Made by a program: the position numbers and the translations under genes. DNA of 64,000 nt from Sphingomonas metalli (GTDB taxonomy: Bacteria; Pseudomonadota; Alphaproteobacteria; Sphingomonadales; Sphingomonadaceae), in NCBI RefSeq assembly GCF_014641735.1, contig NZ_BMIH01000002.1, positions 248,001 to 312,000 of the forward strand, in the 5' to 3' direction. Below the pieces are notes generated by a model. It worked only from the letters and a program-made list of their open reading frames with translations, searched no databases and had not been told where the DNA came from. Numbering within the stretch: position 1 is the stretch's first letter; every line of letters starts with the position of its first letter. Positions 1 to 8,895 of this stretch are shown here, piece after piece.

Positions 1-1821
1 GTCGAGGGCTTCACCGCCGACTTCGCCTATGACTATGCGAAGGACGAGAACACGCCGCAGTACAGCCAGCTGATCAACTACAATCCCAACGGCTACCGTG
101 TCGGCGCCTTCAGCGGCACCACCCTGGTCCTGCCGGGCACGACCACGGCATGTGGCGGCACGATCACCGCAGCACAGGCGGCCGCCGGCCGTCAGGCCTG
201 CATCGCGCCGAAGGCGCCGCTGGTCGGCATCCATCCCAACCGCCAGCGCGTCGCCGATGTCGGCGTGCCGCAGCAGCCCAGCGTCGACATCACGCACGGC
301 TTCTCGTCCAACCTGCGGTACATGCTTGCCCCGGAAGTCGAGCTGCGCTCGATCACCGCATGGCGCGGCGTCAGCACCGACCAGTGGGACAATTCGGGCG
401 GTCCGGAGCGGAGCAGCTTCGCGCCGAGTTCCAACTTCAGCCGCTACAGCCTGTCGTTCCTGCGCCAGCACCAGTTCAGCCAGGAATTCCAGGCGGTCGG
501 CAGCGTGCCGCAACTCGATTACGTGGTCGGCGCCTATTATTATACCGAACGGGCGACCGAATATGCCGCGACGCCGCTGACCAATTTGTGGAACGCGGAC
601 GGCACCGCTTACACGATCCGCAGCCCGATCCCCGGCAATGCGAACGCGATCAGCGGCGCCAATTCCGGCTATCAGCAGTATGACGCGTCGTGCAACAACA
701 CGCTGGCCGCGACCGTGCCGCAATTCGCCAACAGCTGCCAGTTCATCACCCGCGCCAGCCAGGCGAGCGACCACAACTACTCACTGTTCGGCAACCTGAC
801 CTTCACGCCCGAGGCGCTCGACGACGTGCTGCACCTGACGGTCGGCGGTCGCTGGACCAAGGACAAGCGTCGCGGCACGCTCTATGTCGTGAACAACCGC
901 GCCGATCTGGTCACCGCGGGCACCATCTCGCCCTTCGCCTTCCGCAACAGCATCAGCCGCTTCGACCCGATGGTGAACCTGTCCTACGACGCGACCCGCG
1001 ACATCCATCTCTATGCCAAGTACGCGACCGGCTTCCGCGCCGGCGGCGCCAACGACCGCTCGCTGCAGTTCAATGCCTTTGGCCCCGAAGCGGTGAAGTC
1101 GTACGAGATCGGCTCGAAGATGGACTTTTGGAACCATCGGGCGCGTCTCAACCTGGCCGGCTACATCATGAACCGGTCGAACACCCAGTTCGACTTCGAC
1201 TATTTCGACACCAACGGTTCCAGCCCGACCAACGGCAGCCACATCGAGCAGACGATCAACGCCGGGCGCAGCAAGATCCGCGGTATCGAGGCGGACCTGA
1301 CCGTGGCGCCGGTCGACGGCCTGACGCTCACCGGCTCCTATGCCTACACCTATTGGAAGGCACCGTCCGCGGTGAACCCGCTGGCACCGGGCGCGCCGGC
1401 CCAGCAGCTCTATATTGTCTGTACGCCCAAGAACGCGGCGTCGGGCGCGATCGACTACAACGTGCCGATCGGGAACGACGACGCCAGCATCCGCTTCCAC
1501 CTCGACGCCAATTATGCCAGCAGCCAGTACAGCTTCCAGCTGGAACCGACCAAGACCGATGCCAGCTTCATCATGAACGGTCGCATCGCGCTGGCCGACA
1601 TCGCGGTGTCGGACCGCAACAAGGTGACCTTCGCCTTCTGGGTCCGCAACCTGCTCGACAAGACCTACATCTATCGCCGGTCGGCGGCCAATTCCTCGCC
1701 GGTGTTCAACTATAGCGCGGCGGGCCAGCTGGTCTCGACCAGCTATGGTGGCATCCTCGGCGACTATGCCAACTTCAACCCGCCGCGGACCTGGGGCTTC
1801 GAAGCGACCGCCCGCTTCTGA
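1..1821 (+). CDS. TonB-dependent receptor, C-terminal part (5' truncated by window edge)
   Basis: The reading frame is open from base 1 and ends at TGA 1819-1821, so 606 codons of a larger outer-membrane receptor are visible. The translation has the alternating aromatic/polar beta-strand pattern of a TonB-dependent barrel, including YAKYATGFRAGGANDRS and a late NLLDKTYIYRR strand, and ends in the typical aromatic terminus GFEATARF. The plug domain and signal peptide lie outside the window. The family imports siderophores, haem, cobalamin or glycans using TonB-ExbBD energy; the substrate cannot be told here. It converges on the kinase gene downstream, with a strong hairpin between them. Confidence 0.9.
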   Translation, partial: VEGFTADFAYDYAKDENTPQYSQLINYNPNGYRVGAFSGTTLVLPGTTTACGGTITAAQAAAGRQACIAPKAPLVGIHPNRQRVADVGVPQQPSVDITHGFSSNLRYMLAPEVELRSITAWRGVSTDQWDNSGGPERSSFAPSSNFSRYSLSFLRQHQFSQEFQAVGSVPQLDYVVGAYYYTERATEYAATPLTNLWNADGTAYTIRSPIPGNANAISGANSGYQQYDASCNNTLAATVPQFANSCQFITRASQASDHNYSLFGNLTFTPEALDDVLHLTVGGRWTKDKRRGTLYVVNNRADLVTAGTISPFAFRNSISRFDPMVNLSYDATRDIHLYAKYATGFRAGGANDRSLQFNAFGPEAVKSYEIGSKMDFWNHRARLNLAGYIMNRSNTQFDFDYFDTNGSSPTNGSHIEQTINAGRSKIRGIEADLTVAPVDGLTLTGSYAYTYWKAPSAVNPLAPGAPAQQLYIVCTPKNAASGAIDYNVPIGNDDASIRFHLDANYASSQYSFQLEPTKTDASFIMNGRIALADIAVSDRNKVTFAFWVRNLLDKTYIYRRSAANSSPVFNYSAAGQLVSTSYGGILGDYANFNPPRTWGFEATARF

Positions 1822-1845
1822 CGCACCGGCTCCGGCCCAATCGAC

Positions 1846-1879
1846 AAGCGCCCGGTTCTCCCAGGAGAGCCGGGCGCTT
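1846..1879. terminator. Bidirectional terminator-like hairpin
   Basis: A 15-bp stem (1846-1860 with 1865-1879, one G-U pair) closes a 4-base loop, CCAG. It lies between the convergent receptor and kinase genes. There is no T-run on either side, so it may act as a shared transcription barrier rather than a textbook intrinsic terminator. Confidence 0.6.
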
Positions 1880-1882
1880 CGC

Positions 1883-3223
1883 TTATCCGGTCGGGCCGCG
1901 CGGCAAGGTCAATGTCACGACCAGCCCGGGAGCCGCTTCGCCGAGCGCGAGCGTGCCGCGGTGAAGCCGGGCGACTGCCTCGACCAGCGGCAGGCCGAGG
2001 CCGTGGCCGGGCGTATTGCGGCTTGCATCGAGCCGCCCGAAGCGGCGGAGCGCCGCGGCACGATCGGCCGGCGCGATGCCGGGTCCGTTGTCGGCGACGG
2101 ACAGCAGGACCGTATCGCCGCGTTGCGCGACGGCGATGCGGACCATCGTCCCCGCCGGCCCATGCGCGAGCGCGTTCTCGACCAGGTTCAGCAGCGCCTG
2201 GCTGAGCAGCTGGCGATCCCCCGTGACGATGGCGGGTGCGTCCGCCGCGACGACCAGCCGCCCTCCTCGCGCCTCCGCGGCATCTGCCATGGTCTCGCCG
2301 ATCTGCACCGCCAGTTCCGCGAGATCGACCGGGCGGAAGCCCGCCCTCCGGTCGCCCCCCTCGACCTCCGCGATGCGCAATATCGCCGCGAACATGCCGA
2401 GCATCTCATCGCATTGCGCCAGCGCCGCCTCCAGTTCCTGTGCCAATGCCGCATCGGGCGCCGCCTCGACCAGCCGCGTCAGCCGGCTGCGCAGGCGCGC
2501 CAGCGGCGTGCGCAGATCGTGCGCGATATCGCCGCCGACATTGCGGATACCCTCCACCAGCAGCGCAATCCGGTCGAGCATCCGGTTGAAGCTGACGGCC
2601 TGCTCGGCAAAGGCGCCACCGGCCGGGTCGACGGGAACCCGGCTGCCCAGATCACCGTCCGCGATCGCCTCCGCCGTGCGGCGCACCTCGGCGATGCGGC
2701 GGCGGATCAGCAGGCTGAACCCCGCCGTCCCCGCCAGCACGACCAGCGCGATCAGCCCGAAGCCGAGGACATAATTGCGCAGACGCAGCGTGTTATAGCC
2801 GTCGACCGGCTCGGTCTCGATCATCGTGATGAGGCGCAGTCCGCCGCCGGCATCGCGGCTCAGCGCCCGCCCCGCGGTCAGCCCGACGATGCGATCGCGG
2901 CGATAGAGGGTGGAAAAGCCGCTCGGGATGACCCGCGCGAGATGGACGTTGCCGCCCAGCCAGCGACCGCGCGCATCCTCCAGCTCGAACCCGATATCGC
3001 CGGTCTCCCGTCGTCCGGCGAAGAGGCGGACGCGTTCCAGGATCGCCGCCGCGTCGCCGGGTCGGGTCTCGTCGAGCAGCGCCCGGCTGACCTCCTCGAT
3101 CCGGCGGTCGACGAGGGTCACCACCGCGCGATGCGAGGCGCTGTAGGTCGCATAGCCGGCCCCGGCGACCGCTGCGCCGAAGGCGCCGAGGAAGACCAGC
3201 GTCAGGCCGCGCAGCGACGCCAT
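1883..3223 (-). CDS. Sensor histidine kinase, HAMP + HisKA + HATPase
   Basis: This 446-aa inner-membrane kinase autophosphorylates on histidine and passes phosphate to the response regulator encoded just upstream. A membrane segment at about 6-28 and another at about 151-173 flank a periplasmic sensor of about 120 residues. A HAMP linker follows at about 174-225. The H-box is DIAHDLRTPL with His235, the N-box is NLVENALAHG near 346-355, and the G-boxes are DNGPGI (378-383) and GHGLGLPL (407-413). The ATG lies 2 bases after the regulator's stop, so the two are co-transcribed and probably translationally coupled. The signal sensed is unknown; no conserved sensor fold was recognised. Confidence 0.93.
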   Translation of the reverse strand: MASLRGLTLVFLGAFGAAVAGAGYATYSASHRAVVTLVDRRIEEVSRALLDETRPGDAAAILERVRLFAGRRETGDIGFELEDARGRWLGGNVHLARVIPSGFSTLYRRDRIVGLTAGRALSRDAGGGLRLITMIETEPVDGYNTLRLRNYVLGFGLIALVVLAGTAGFSLLIRRRIAEVRRTAEAIADGDLGSRVPVDPAGGAFAEQAVSFNRMLDRIALLVEGIRNVGGDIAHDLRTPLARLRSRLTRLVEAAPDAALAQELEAALAQCDEMLGMFAAILRIAEVEGGDRRAGFRPVDLAELAVQIGETMADAAEARGGRLVVAADAPAIVTGDRQLLSQALLNLVENALAHGPAGTMVRIAVAQRGDTVLLSVADNGPGIAPADRAAALRRFGRLDASRNTPGHGLGLPLVEAVARLHRGTLALGEAAPGLVVTLTLPRGPTG

Positions 3224-3225
3224 GG

Positions 3226-3903
3226 TCAGCGGTGCAGCATATAGCCGACCCCGCGCTTGGTCTGGATCGGATCCTCGCCGCCCGCCACGGTCAGCTTGCG
3301 GCGCAGCGAGCGGATCTGCGCATCGACGATGTTGGTCGTCGGCTCGAAATCATAGCCCCAGACCCGCTCCAGCAGCATCGCACGGGTCAGATAGCTGCCG
3401 GCATGGCGGGCGAGTTCGGCGAGCAGCGCGAATTCGAGCCGGGTCAGGTCGAGCGGCTCGCCCGCGCGCCAGGCGCGATGTTGCCCGGGACTGACGACGA
3501 TGTCGCCGGCAGCGAGCGTGTCGGTCTCGCCGCCACCGGTCCAGCCCCGTGCGCGGATCAGCGCCTTCAGCCGGGCATCGATCTCTTCCGCCGGGGTCGG
3601 CTTGACGACATAATCATCCGCACCCGCTTCCAGCCCGCCGACCTTCTCGCTCGAGCGGCCGAGCGCGGACAGCATCAGCACCGGCAGGCGATGGCCGCCG
3701 GCGCGCAGGCGGCGGGCTACGCTGGCGCCGTCGATCTGGGGCAGCATGCAGTCGAGGATCACGGCGTCGAACCCCTCGCGCTCGACCGCGGTCAGGCCCG
3801 CCGGGCCGGTCGCGGCGACGGTGACGCGATGGTCGAGCGCCTCCATCTCCGCCTTCAGCCCGGCGGCATAGTCGGCATCATCCTCGACGATCAGCAACTT
3901 CAT
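3226..3903 (-). CDS. OmpR/PhoB-family response regulator
   Basis: This 225-aa two-domain regulator is the partner of the downstream kinase. The receiver domain at about 1-115 has the acidic pair Asp8/Asp9, the phospho-acceptor Asp51 in VILDCMLPQIDG, the switch serine in LMLSALG and Lys101 in DDYVVKP. The C-terminal winged helix at about 130-223 has the family signature LTRLEFALLAELARH and ends TKRGVGYMLHR. It opens the two-gene operon. The neighbouring receptor and reductase genes suggest control of metal or envelope functions, but no binding site could be assigned. Confidence 0.93.
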   Translation of the reverse strand: MKLLIVEDDADYAAGLKAEMEALDHRVTVAATGPAGLTAVEREGFDAVILDCMLPQIDGASVARRLRAGGHRLPVLMLSALGRSSEKVGGLEAGADDYVVKPTPAEEIDARLKALIRARGWTGGGETDTLAAGDIVVSPGQHRAWRAGEPLDLTRLEFALLAELARHAGSYLTRAMLLERVWGYDFEPTTNIVDAQIRSLRRKLTVAGGEDPIQTKRGVGYMLHR

Positions 3904-4078
3904 GGGCAGCCCTTCGAATCGCAGCCCGCTCTATACACGCTTACCGCCCCGCCGGGTGGCGGGTACGATCCCGCAAGGCCCGGCCGGACCTCAGGGTCTT
4001 GACTCGATCGGAACGGGGATCGGCCGGCGAAGGCCGCTGGCGTCGTTGCCACGACCCTGTTCCGATGGCCTCCGGACC

Positions 4079-6580
4079 CTAATAGACGTCGCGGCGGTAG
4101 CGCCCGGCTTCCGCCAGCGACTCGAGCCGCGCCTCGCCCACCAACGCTGCGAGCGTGGCATGGACCGCGGGCGCCATGCCCTCCAGGCTGCCGCAGACCA
4201 GGATCGCCGCGCCCGCATCGATCGCGGCGATCAGCGCCGGCCCCTCCTCGAACAGCAGGTGCTGGACGTAGCGGCCACAATCCGCCTCGCGCGACCAGCA
4301 GCGATCGGCGCGGGCGAGCGTGCCGTCCGCGATCCAGCCGGCGATCTCGTCGGCGAAGAAGCCGTCATGCGCCCGCTCCCGCTCGCCGAAGAACAGCCAA
4401 TGCCCGCGGCTTCCCCGGCGCGCGGCCGCCTTCAGATGGGCGCGTAGCCCCGCAATGCCGGTGCCGTTGCCGATCAGGATCAGGGAGCCGGCCCTGGGCG
4501 GAACGCGGAAGCCGGGATTGGCGCGCAGCCGCAGCGCTGTGGTCGCGCCGACCGGCAGATGCTCGGTCAGCCATCCGGATCCGATGCCATAGCCGCCATC
4601 GGCGCCGCGAACCTGCCGAACGACGAGGTCGAGCGTGCCGTCCGCGGGGATCGAGGCGGCCGAATATTCGCGCGGCGGAAGCGGCCGTAGCCCCTCCGGT
4701 TCGCCCATGGTGTCCGACAGGATCGCGCCGGCGAGGCGCACGCGCAGGTCCGCGCGGTCGAGCATCACCTCGCCATCGCCGGCCTGTTCGAATCGGGCCA
4801 GCGCCGCCTCCACCCGCGCCGGGTCGTTCTGCGGCCGGACCTCGACGATATCGCCTGCCTCCCATTCGGGCAGCGCATCGCCCGACGGCTCGAAGCGGAG
4901 ATGGAAGGCGCGCGCATGGGCGCTGCCCGGGTTGAGCGGGGTCCGCGACACCAGGGTCCAGCGCCCGAAGCCCTCGGCCTGCTGCCCGCGCCCCGCCTCC
5001 GCCGCACCGAGCGCGTGCAGCCGTCGCCGCCAGCGCTCCAGCGCGTCCGGATCCTCGCCATCGACCAGGATGGGTTCGAAGATCGGCGTCGCGTCCGAGC
5101 TGGCGAGCCACGCGTCCAACGCCCGGCCGAAGGCGCAAAAGTCCCGATATTCCCGGTCCCCGAGCGCCAATATGCCATAGGTCAGCCCGGTCAGCCCGGC
5201 CGGGGCCGCCATCACCTTCCGCACGAAGCCGCGCGCCGTGTCGGGCGGCTCGCCCTCGCCATAGGTGCTGACGACGAAGAGCGCGCGCTCGGTTCGCGCC
5301 AGCAACGCGGCGTCGACCCTGGCCAAGGGCTCGAGCTGGACCGGCACCCCGCCCCGGGCGAGCGCCGCGGCGGCGTTGCGCGCATGCAGTTCGGCATGTC
5401 CGGTCTGACTGGCATAGGCGACGAGGATCGGCTTGCCCGAGGCCGCCGGCAGGGCCGGCCCGTTATCCCGTCCCGCGCGGCGCCGGCGGCGACGCGACAG
5501 GTAGAGCAGGAAGCCGGTCACCGTGAACAGCGGCATGGTCAGGCTGGTCAGCAACATCACGACGCGGCCCGGCAGCCCGAAAAAGGCGCCGCGATGCAGC
5601 TCGAACATGCTCTGGGTCAGCACCTTGCCGAGCGGGCGGGCGGCATAGAGGTCGGCCGACGTCCGCCGCCCCGCCGGCGTATAGGTAAAGCGGTCGATCT
5701 GGCGCAGGTGCCGCGCCTCCGCACGGCGCGCCTCGAAGCTGATCTCCTTCATCGGCCGGTCGGGCGCGGGGCGGGCGATGCGGATCCAGACATAGCGATC
5801 GCCAGTCGCCGTGCGGAACGCGCGCCAGGCGGGGTCGATCGCGGGCCGCGCGGCGGGCTGCGTCCGCCCCTTGCCGCCGCGTGCCTCCTCGCGCGGTTCC
5901 GCCCCCAGCATCGCCGACACGCCGCGGCGGTACCAGTCATAGGACCACCACATGCCGGTCAACGCACTCAGCAGGTAGAAGGCGAGCACCCAGGTGCCGA
6001 TCGTGACGTGCAGCGCGCGCCACAGGTTGCGGCCCGACTTGCGCCAGTCGAGCACCAGCCACGCCCGCCAGTCCACCGCGCGCTTCGGCCAGCGCAGGTA
6101 GAGGCCGGACAAGGCGAAGAAGATCAGCGCGATCGCCGAGAAGCCGGTGATCTGCCGCCCTATACCCCCGCCGCCGCCGGGCAGCGCGAGCCAGCGGTGC
6201 AGCCCCTCCGCCGTCTCGAACACGGGTGCGGCGGCCGACTCGCCCAGCCAGGCTCCGGTCGCGCGGTCGATCCGGCCCTGCTCGCGACCCCGCCCCTTCG
6301 CCGCGACGAGGGTGACGCCGTGCGAGCGCTCCCGCGGCGTCTCCCAGTCCAGGCGGGTCACGCGAAAGCCGGGATGCGCCGCCTCGGCGCGGGCGATCAG
6401 GCGATCGGGCGTCAGGTCGGGCCGGGCCGGAACGCCCGGCGCGTAGATGCCGGGAGAGACCGCCTCCGCGATCTCGTCCTCGAAACTCATCATCGCGCCG
6501 GTGACGCCCATCACCGCCAGCACGAGACCTGCGGTGATCCCCAGGAACCAGTGGATCTGGAATAGGATAATTCTGGTCAC
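4079..6580 (-). CDS. PepSY membrane domain fused to flavodoxin and CysJ-like ferredoxin reductase
   Basis: This 833-aa protein has an N-terminal PepSY-TM part with four membrane helices at about 11-33, 143-162, 190-212 and 336-361. A flavodoxin domain starts near 384 (ILVAYASQTGHAE) and carries VVSTYGEGEPPD. An FAD/NAD(P)H reductase module follows and ends RYRRDVY, the same kind of terminus as the sulfite reductase flavoprotein CysJ. Electrons would run NADPH to FAD to FMN to a membrane or periplasmic acceptor. It is divergent from two TonB-dependent receptors, so reduction of imported ferric siderophore is the likely role; that is inferred from context. The TAG stop is at 4079-4081. Confidence 0.88.
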   Translation of the reverse strand: MTRIILFQIHWFLGITAGLVLAVMGVTGAMMSFEDEIAEAVSPGIYAPGVPARPDLTPDRLIARAEAAHPGFRVTRLDWETPRERSHGVTLVAAKGRGREQGRIDRATGAWLGESAAAPVFETAEGLHRWLALPGGGGGIGRQITGFSAIALIFFALSGLYLRWPKRAVDWRAWLVLDWRKSGRNLWRALHVTIGTWVLAFYLLSALTGMWWSYDWYRRGVSAMLGAEPREEARGGKGRTQPAARPAIDPAWRAFRTATGDRYVWIRIARPAPDRPMKEISFEARRAEARHLRQIDRFTYTPAGRRTSADLYAARPLGKVLTQSMFELHRGAFFGLPGRVVMLLTSLTMPLFTVTGFLLYLSRRRRRRAGRDNGPALPAASGKPILVAYASQTGHAELHARNAAAALARGGVPVQLEPLARVDAALLARTERALFVVSTYGEGEPPDTARGFVRKVMAAPAGLTGLTYGILALGDREYRDFCAFGRALDAWLASSDATPIFEPILVDGEDPDALERWRRRLHALGAAEAGRGQQAEGFGRWTLVSRTPLNPGSAHARAFHLRFEPSGDALPEWEAGDIVEVRPQNDPARVEAALARFEQAGDGEVMLDRADLRVRLAGAILSDTMGEPEGLRPLPPREYSAASIPADGTLDLVVRQVRGADGGYGIGSGWLTEHLPVGATTALRLRANPGFRVPPRAGSLILIGNGTGIAGLRAHLKAAARRGSRGHWLFFGERERAHDGFFADEIAGWIADGTLARADRCWSREADCGRYVQHLLFEEGPALIAAIDAGAAILVCGSLEGMAPAVHATLAALVGEARLESLAEAGRYRRDVY

Positions 6581-6660
6581 CGCCCTGCCCCGCCCTGCTG
6601 CGCGCGGTGGCTGGCCGCGCCGATTCCCGGTTCGATGCCCGAAAATCCCGCGATACGCAA

Positions 6661-6683
6661 TTGCGAGGCGTTATCATTCTCGC
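6661..6683. promoter_or_regulatory. Candidate Fur-box-like operator
   Basis: An AT-richer imperfect dyad around TTGCGAGGCGTTATCATTC, continuing into TCGC, resembles alphaproteobacterial Fur/Irr operators built on a TTATCATTC-type half. It lies in the 162-bp spacer between the PepSY reductase and the receptor at 6743, where a shared iron-responsive promoter is expected. Only the right half is close to consensus. Confidence 0.45.
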
Positions 6684-6742
6684 TAACGGCCCCTCGATGC
6701 GGTGCTCCGGAGATCGGCGGCCGCAATCGGGGGACGTGTACG

Positions 6743-8836
6743 ATGCCGATACTGCTGATTGCCGCGCTGGCGGCCGAGCCTGCCGCCGCGACCGAAGCGC
6801 TCGCGACCGCGGTCGATCAGGCGGGCGAGCGGCCGCTCGACGAGGAGATCGTCGTCAACGGCCGGCGCGGCTTCCGCACCGAGGCCGTGCAGGTGGGTGC
6901 CTTCCGCAACCAGTCGATCCTCGACACCCCCGCGACGATCGCCGTGATGCCCCGCACGCTGCTCGACGCGCAGGGCGCCGTCGGGCTGGAGGAGGCGTTG
7001 CGCAACACGCCCGGCGTCACGCAGCAGGCGACCAGCCCGATCACCAGCAACAACTTCGTCGCGCGCGGCGTGCTGATGAACGCCCGCACCAACTACCGGC
7101 TGAACGGCGCCTTGCAGGTGGTGAACCTCAGCCCCATCCCGATCGAGAACAAGCAGCGCGTCGAGCTGCTGAAGGGCGTGTCCGCCCTCTATTATGGGAT
7201 CGCGACGCCCTCGGGGATCGTCAACGTCGTCGCAAAGCGCGCCGGCAGCCGCCCGGTGACGAGCGCCTATGCCAATGGCGATGCCGAAGGGAGCTATGGC
7301 ATCGGGGTCGATCTCGGCCGGCGCTTTGGCACAGACGGGCAGTTCGGGGCACGGCTCAACGGCTATTCGGGGCATATCGAAACGCCGATCGATGGCGTGA
7401 ACGGCGGTCGCTACATGGTCAGCGGCGCCTTCGACTGGCAGGCGAGCGAACGGCTCGCGCTCAAGCTCGACGTCGAGCATTACTGGCGCGACACCGACGA
7501 GCCCGGGTCGATCACCCTCGCCGCGGCCCGTCTGCTCAGCGGCGTGCCGGACCCGCACCACCGCTACGCGCCGGTCGACGCACCCTATCGCACCTGGTCG
7601 ACCAACCTGCTCGGCCGGGCCGACTATGCGCTGGCGACCGACTGGTCGCTGCGGGTCGAGGGCGGACTCGCCGCCTCCCGCCGCCAGCGGAGCCGCGCCG
7701 ACTTCTCCTTCACCTCGGCAACCACGGGGCCGCGCACCGGGGCGGGGCGGCTCTCGGGCAACTACACGCCCGACCAGAGCTACCGGAACGAATATGTCCG
7801 GGGCGAGCTGGCGGGAACGCTGCCGACCTTCGGCATTCGGCACGAGCTGCTGTTCGGCGTCGCGCGCAACCGGCAGGTGCAGCGCGACCAGCATCAGTAC
7901 AGCTATACGCCGGTCGCGCAGAACCTGTTCGAGCCCGTCGCCATCCCCTTCCGCAGCCTGGTCTTCGCCGCCACGCCGCGGTTGCAGCCGGGCAGCGTCA
8001 ATGTCGATACCGGCCTCTACGCGCTCGATCTCGCCCATGTCGGCGAGCGGCTGCTGCTGATCGGCGGCGTGCGGCGGGTGCTGTACGATACGGAACGGGA
8101 CCGCGCCGGCTTCACCCTGCGCGCCTGGACGCCGACGGCCGGCGCGGTGTTCCGCCCCTCCTCCGGCTCCAGCCTCTACGTCACCTATATCGAGGGGCTG
8201 GAAAGCGCCGGCACTGCCCCCGCTGGCGCGAGCAACGAGGGCGACGTGCTGCCCCCCGTCACCAGCCGCCAGACCGAGGTCGGCGCACGGATGCAGATCG
8301 CAGGCGCGCTCGCGTCGGTCGCGTGGTTCCATATCGATCGCGGCCTGGATTATCTGAATGCCGCGAACCTCTACGTCGTCGACGGCCGCGCCCGGCATCG
8401 CGGCGTCGAGGCGTCGCTGCAGGGCAACGTGACCCCGCGCCTGTCGGTCTCGCTGGCGGGTCAGTATCTCGATGCGATCCAGCGCCAGACCGGCGTGGTG
8501 GCGCAGAACGGGAAGCGGGTGGACAATGCGCCCCGCTGGTCGGGATCGGCCTTCGCCGAATACCGGCCCGCGCCGCTGCCCGATCTCGCGGTCAGCGCCG
8601 GCGCCTTCTACACCGGGGCGCGCTATGCCGACGCCCTCAACAGCTTTCGCCTGCCCGGCTATGTCACGGTCAGCCTGGGCGCGAGCTACCGCGTCCATCT
8701 CGACCGCGGCGGCACGCTGACCTTGCGGGTCAACGGCGACAATCTCGCCGACCGGCGCTATTGGGCGACCGGCGGCGCCAATCTCTATGCGGGTCTGGCG
8801 CGGCAGGTGCGCTTTTCGGCAGCGACGGAGTTCTGA
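6743..8836 (+). CDS. TonB-dependent siderophore receptor
   Basis: This 697-aa outer-membrane receptor starts at the ATG preceded by GGGGGA. An in-frame ATG 36 codons earlier lacks a leader-like sequence. After a short hydrophobic N-terminus (ILLIAALAAEPAAA), EEIVVNGRRGF resembles a TonB box. The plug domain carries DTPATIAVMPRTLL, EEALRNTPGV and ELLKGVSALYYG, typical of FhuA/FpvA-type ferrisiderophore receptors. The barrel ends LARQVRFSAATEF. It faces the PepSY-flavoprotein reductase across a Fur-box-like sequence, which fits iron-siderophore uptake and release. The exact siderophore is unknown. Confidence 0.92.
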   Translation: MPILLIAALAAEPAAATEALATAVDQAGERPLDEEIVVNGRRGFRTEAVQVGAFRNQSILDTPATIAVMPRTLLDAQGAVGLEEALRNTPGVTQQATSPITSNNFVARGVLMNARTNYRLNGALQVVNLSPIPIENKQRVELLKGVSALYYGIATPSGIVNVVAKRAGSRPVTSAYANGDAEGSYGIGVDLGRRFGTDGQFGARLNGYSGHIETPIDGVNGGRYMVSGAFDWQASERLALKLDVEHYWRDTDEPGSITLAAARLLSGVPDPHHRYAPVDAPYRTWSTNLLGRADYALATDWSLRVEGGLAASRRQRSRADFSFTSATTGPRTGAGRLSGNYTPDQSYRNEYVRGELAGTLPTFGIRHELLFGVARNRQVQRDQHQYSYTPVAQNLFEPVAIPFRSLVFAATPRLQPGSVNVDTGLYALDLAHVGERLLLIGGVRRVLYDTERDRAGFTLRAWTPTAGAVFRPSSGSSLYVTYIEGLESAGTAPAGASNEGDVLPPVTSRQTEVGARMQIAGALASVAWFHIDRGLDYLNAANLYVVDGRARHRGVEASLQGNVTPRLSVSLAGQYLDAIQRQTGVVAQNGKRVDNAPRWSGSAFAEYRPAPLPDLAVSAGAFYTGARYADALNSFRLPGYVTVSLGASYRVHLDRGGTLTLRVNGDNLADRRYWATGGANLYAGLARQVRFSAATEF

Positions 8837-8895
8837 TCGAGCAGGGCGCGATCGGCCGTCCCGGTGCGTTGGGCAGTCTCCCATAGGACCGATCG

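Noticed and set aside
1745..3244. Long plus-strand open frame antisense to the histidine kinase
   Set aside because: The translation is low-complexity Arg/Ala/Gln/Pro typical of shadow frames in GC-rich DNA, while the minus strand gives a full histidine kinase with all motifs.
3904..4078. Regulatory RNA between the response regulator and reductase genes
   Set aside because: This spacer is GC-rich with several short inverted repeats, but none forms a convincing structured element beyond chance.
4901..6565. 554-codon plus-strand frame antisense to the PepSY-flavodoxin reductase
   Set aside because: No domain or membrane pattern; the opposite strand encodes a complete multidomain protein.
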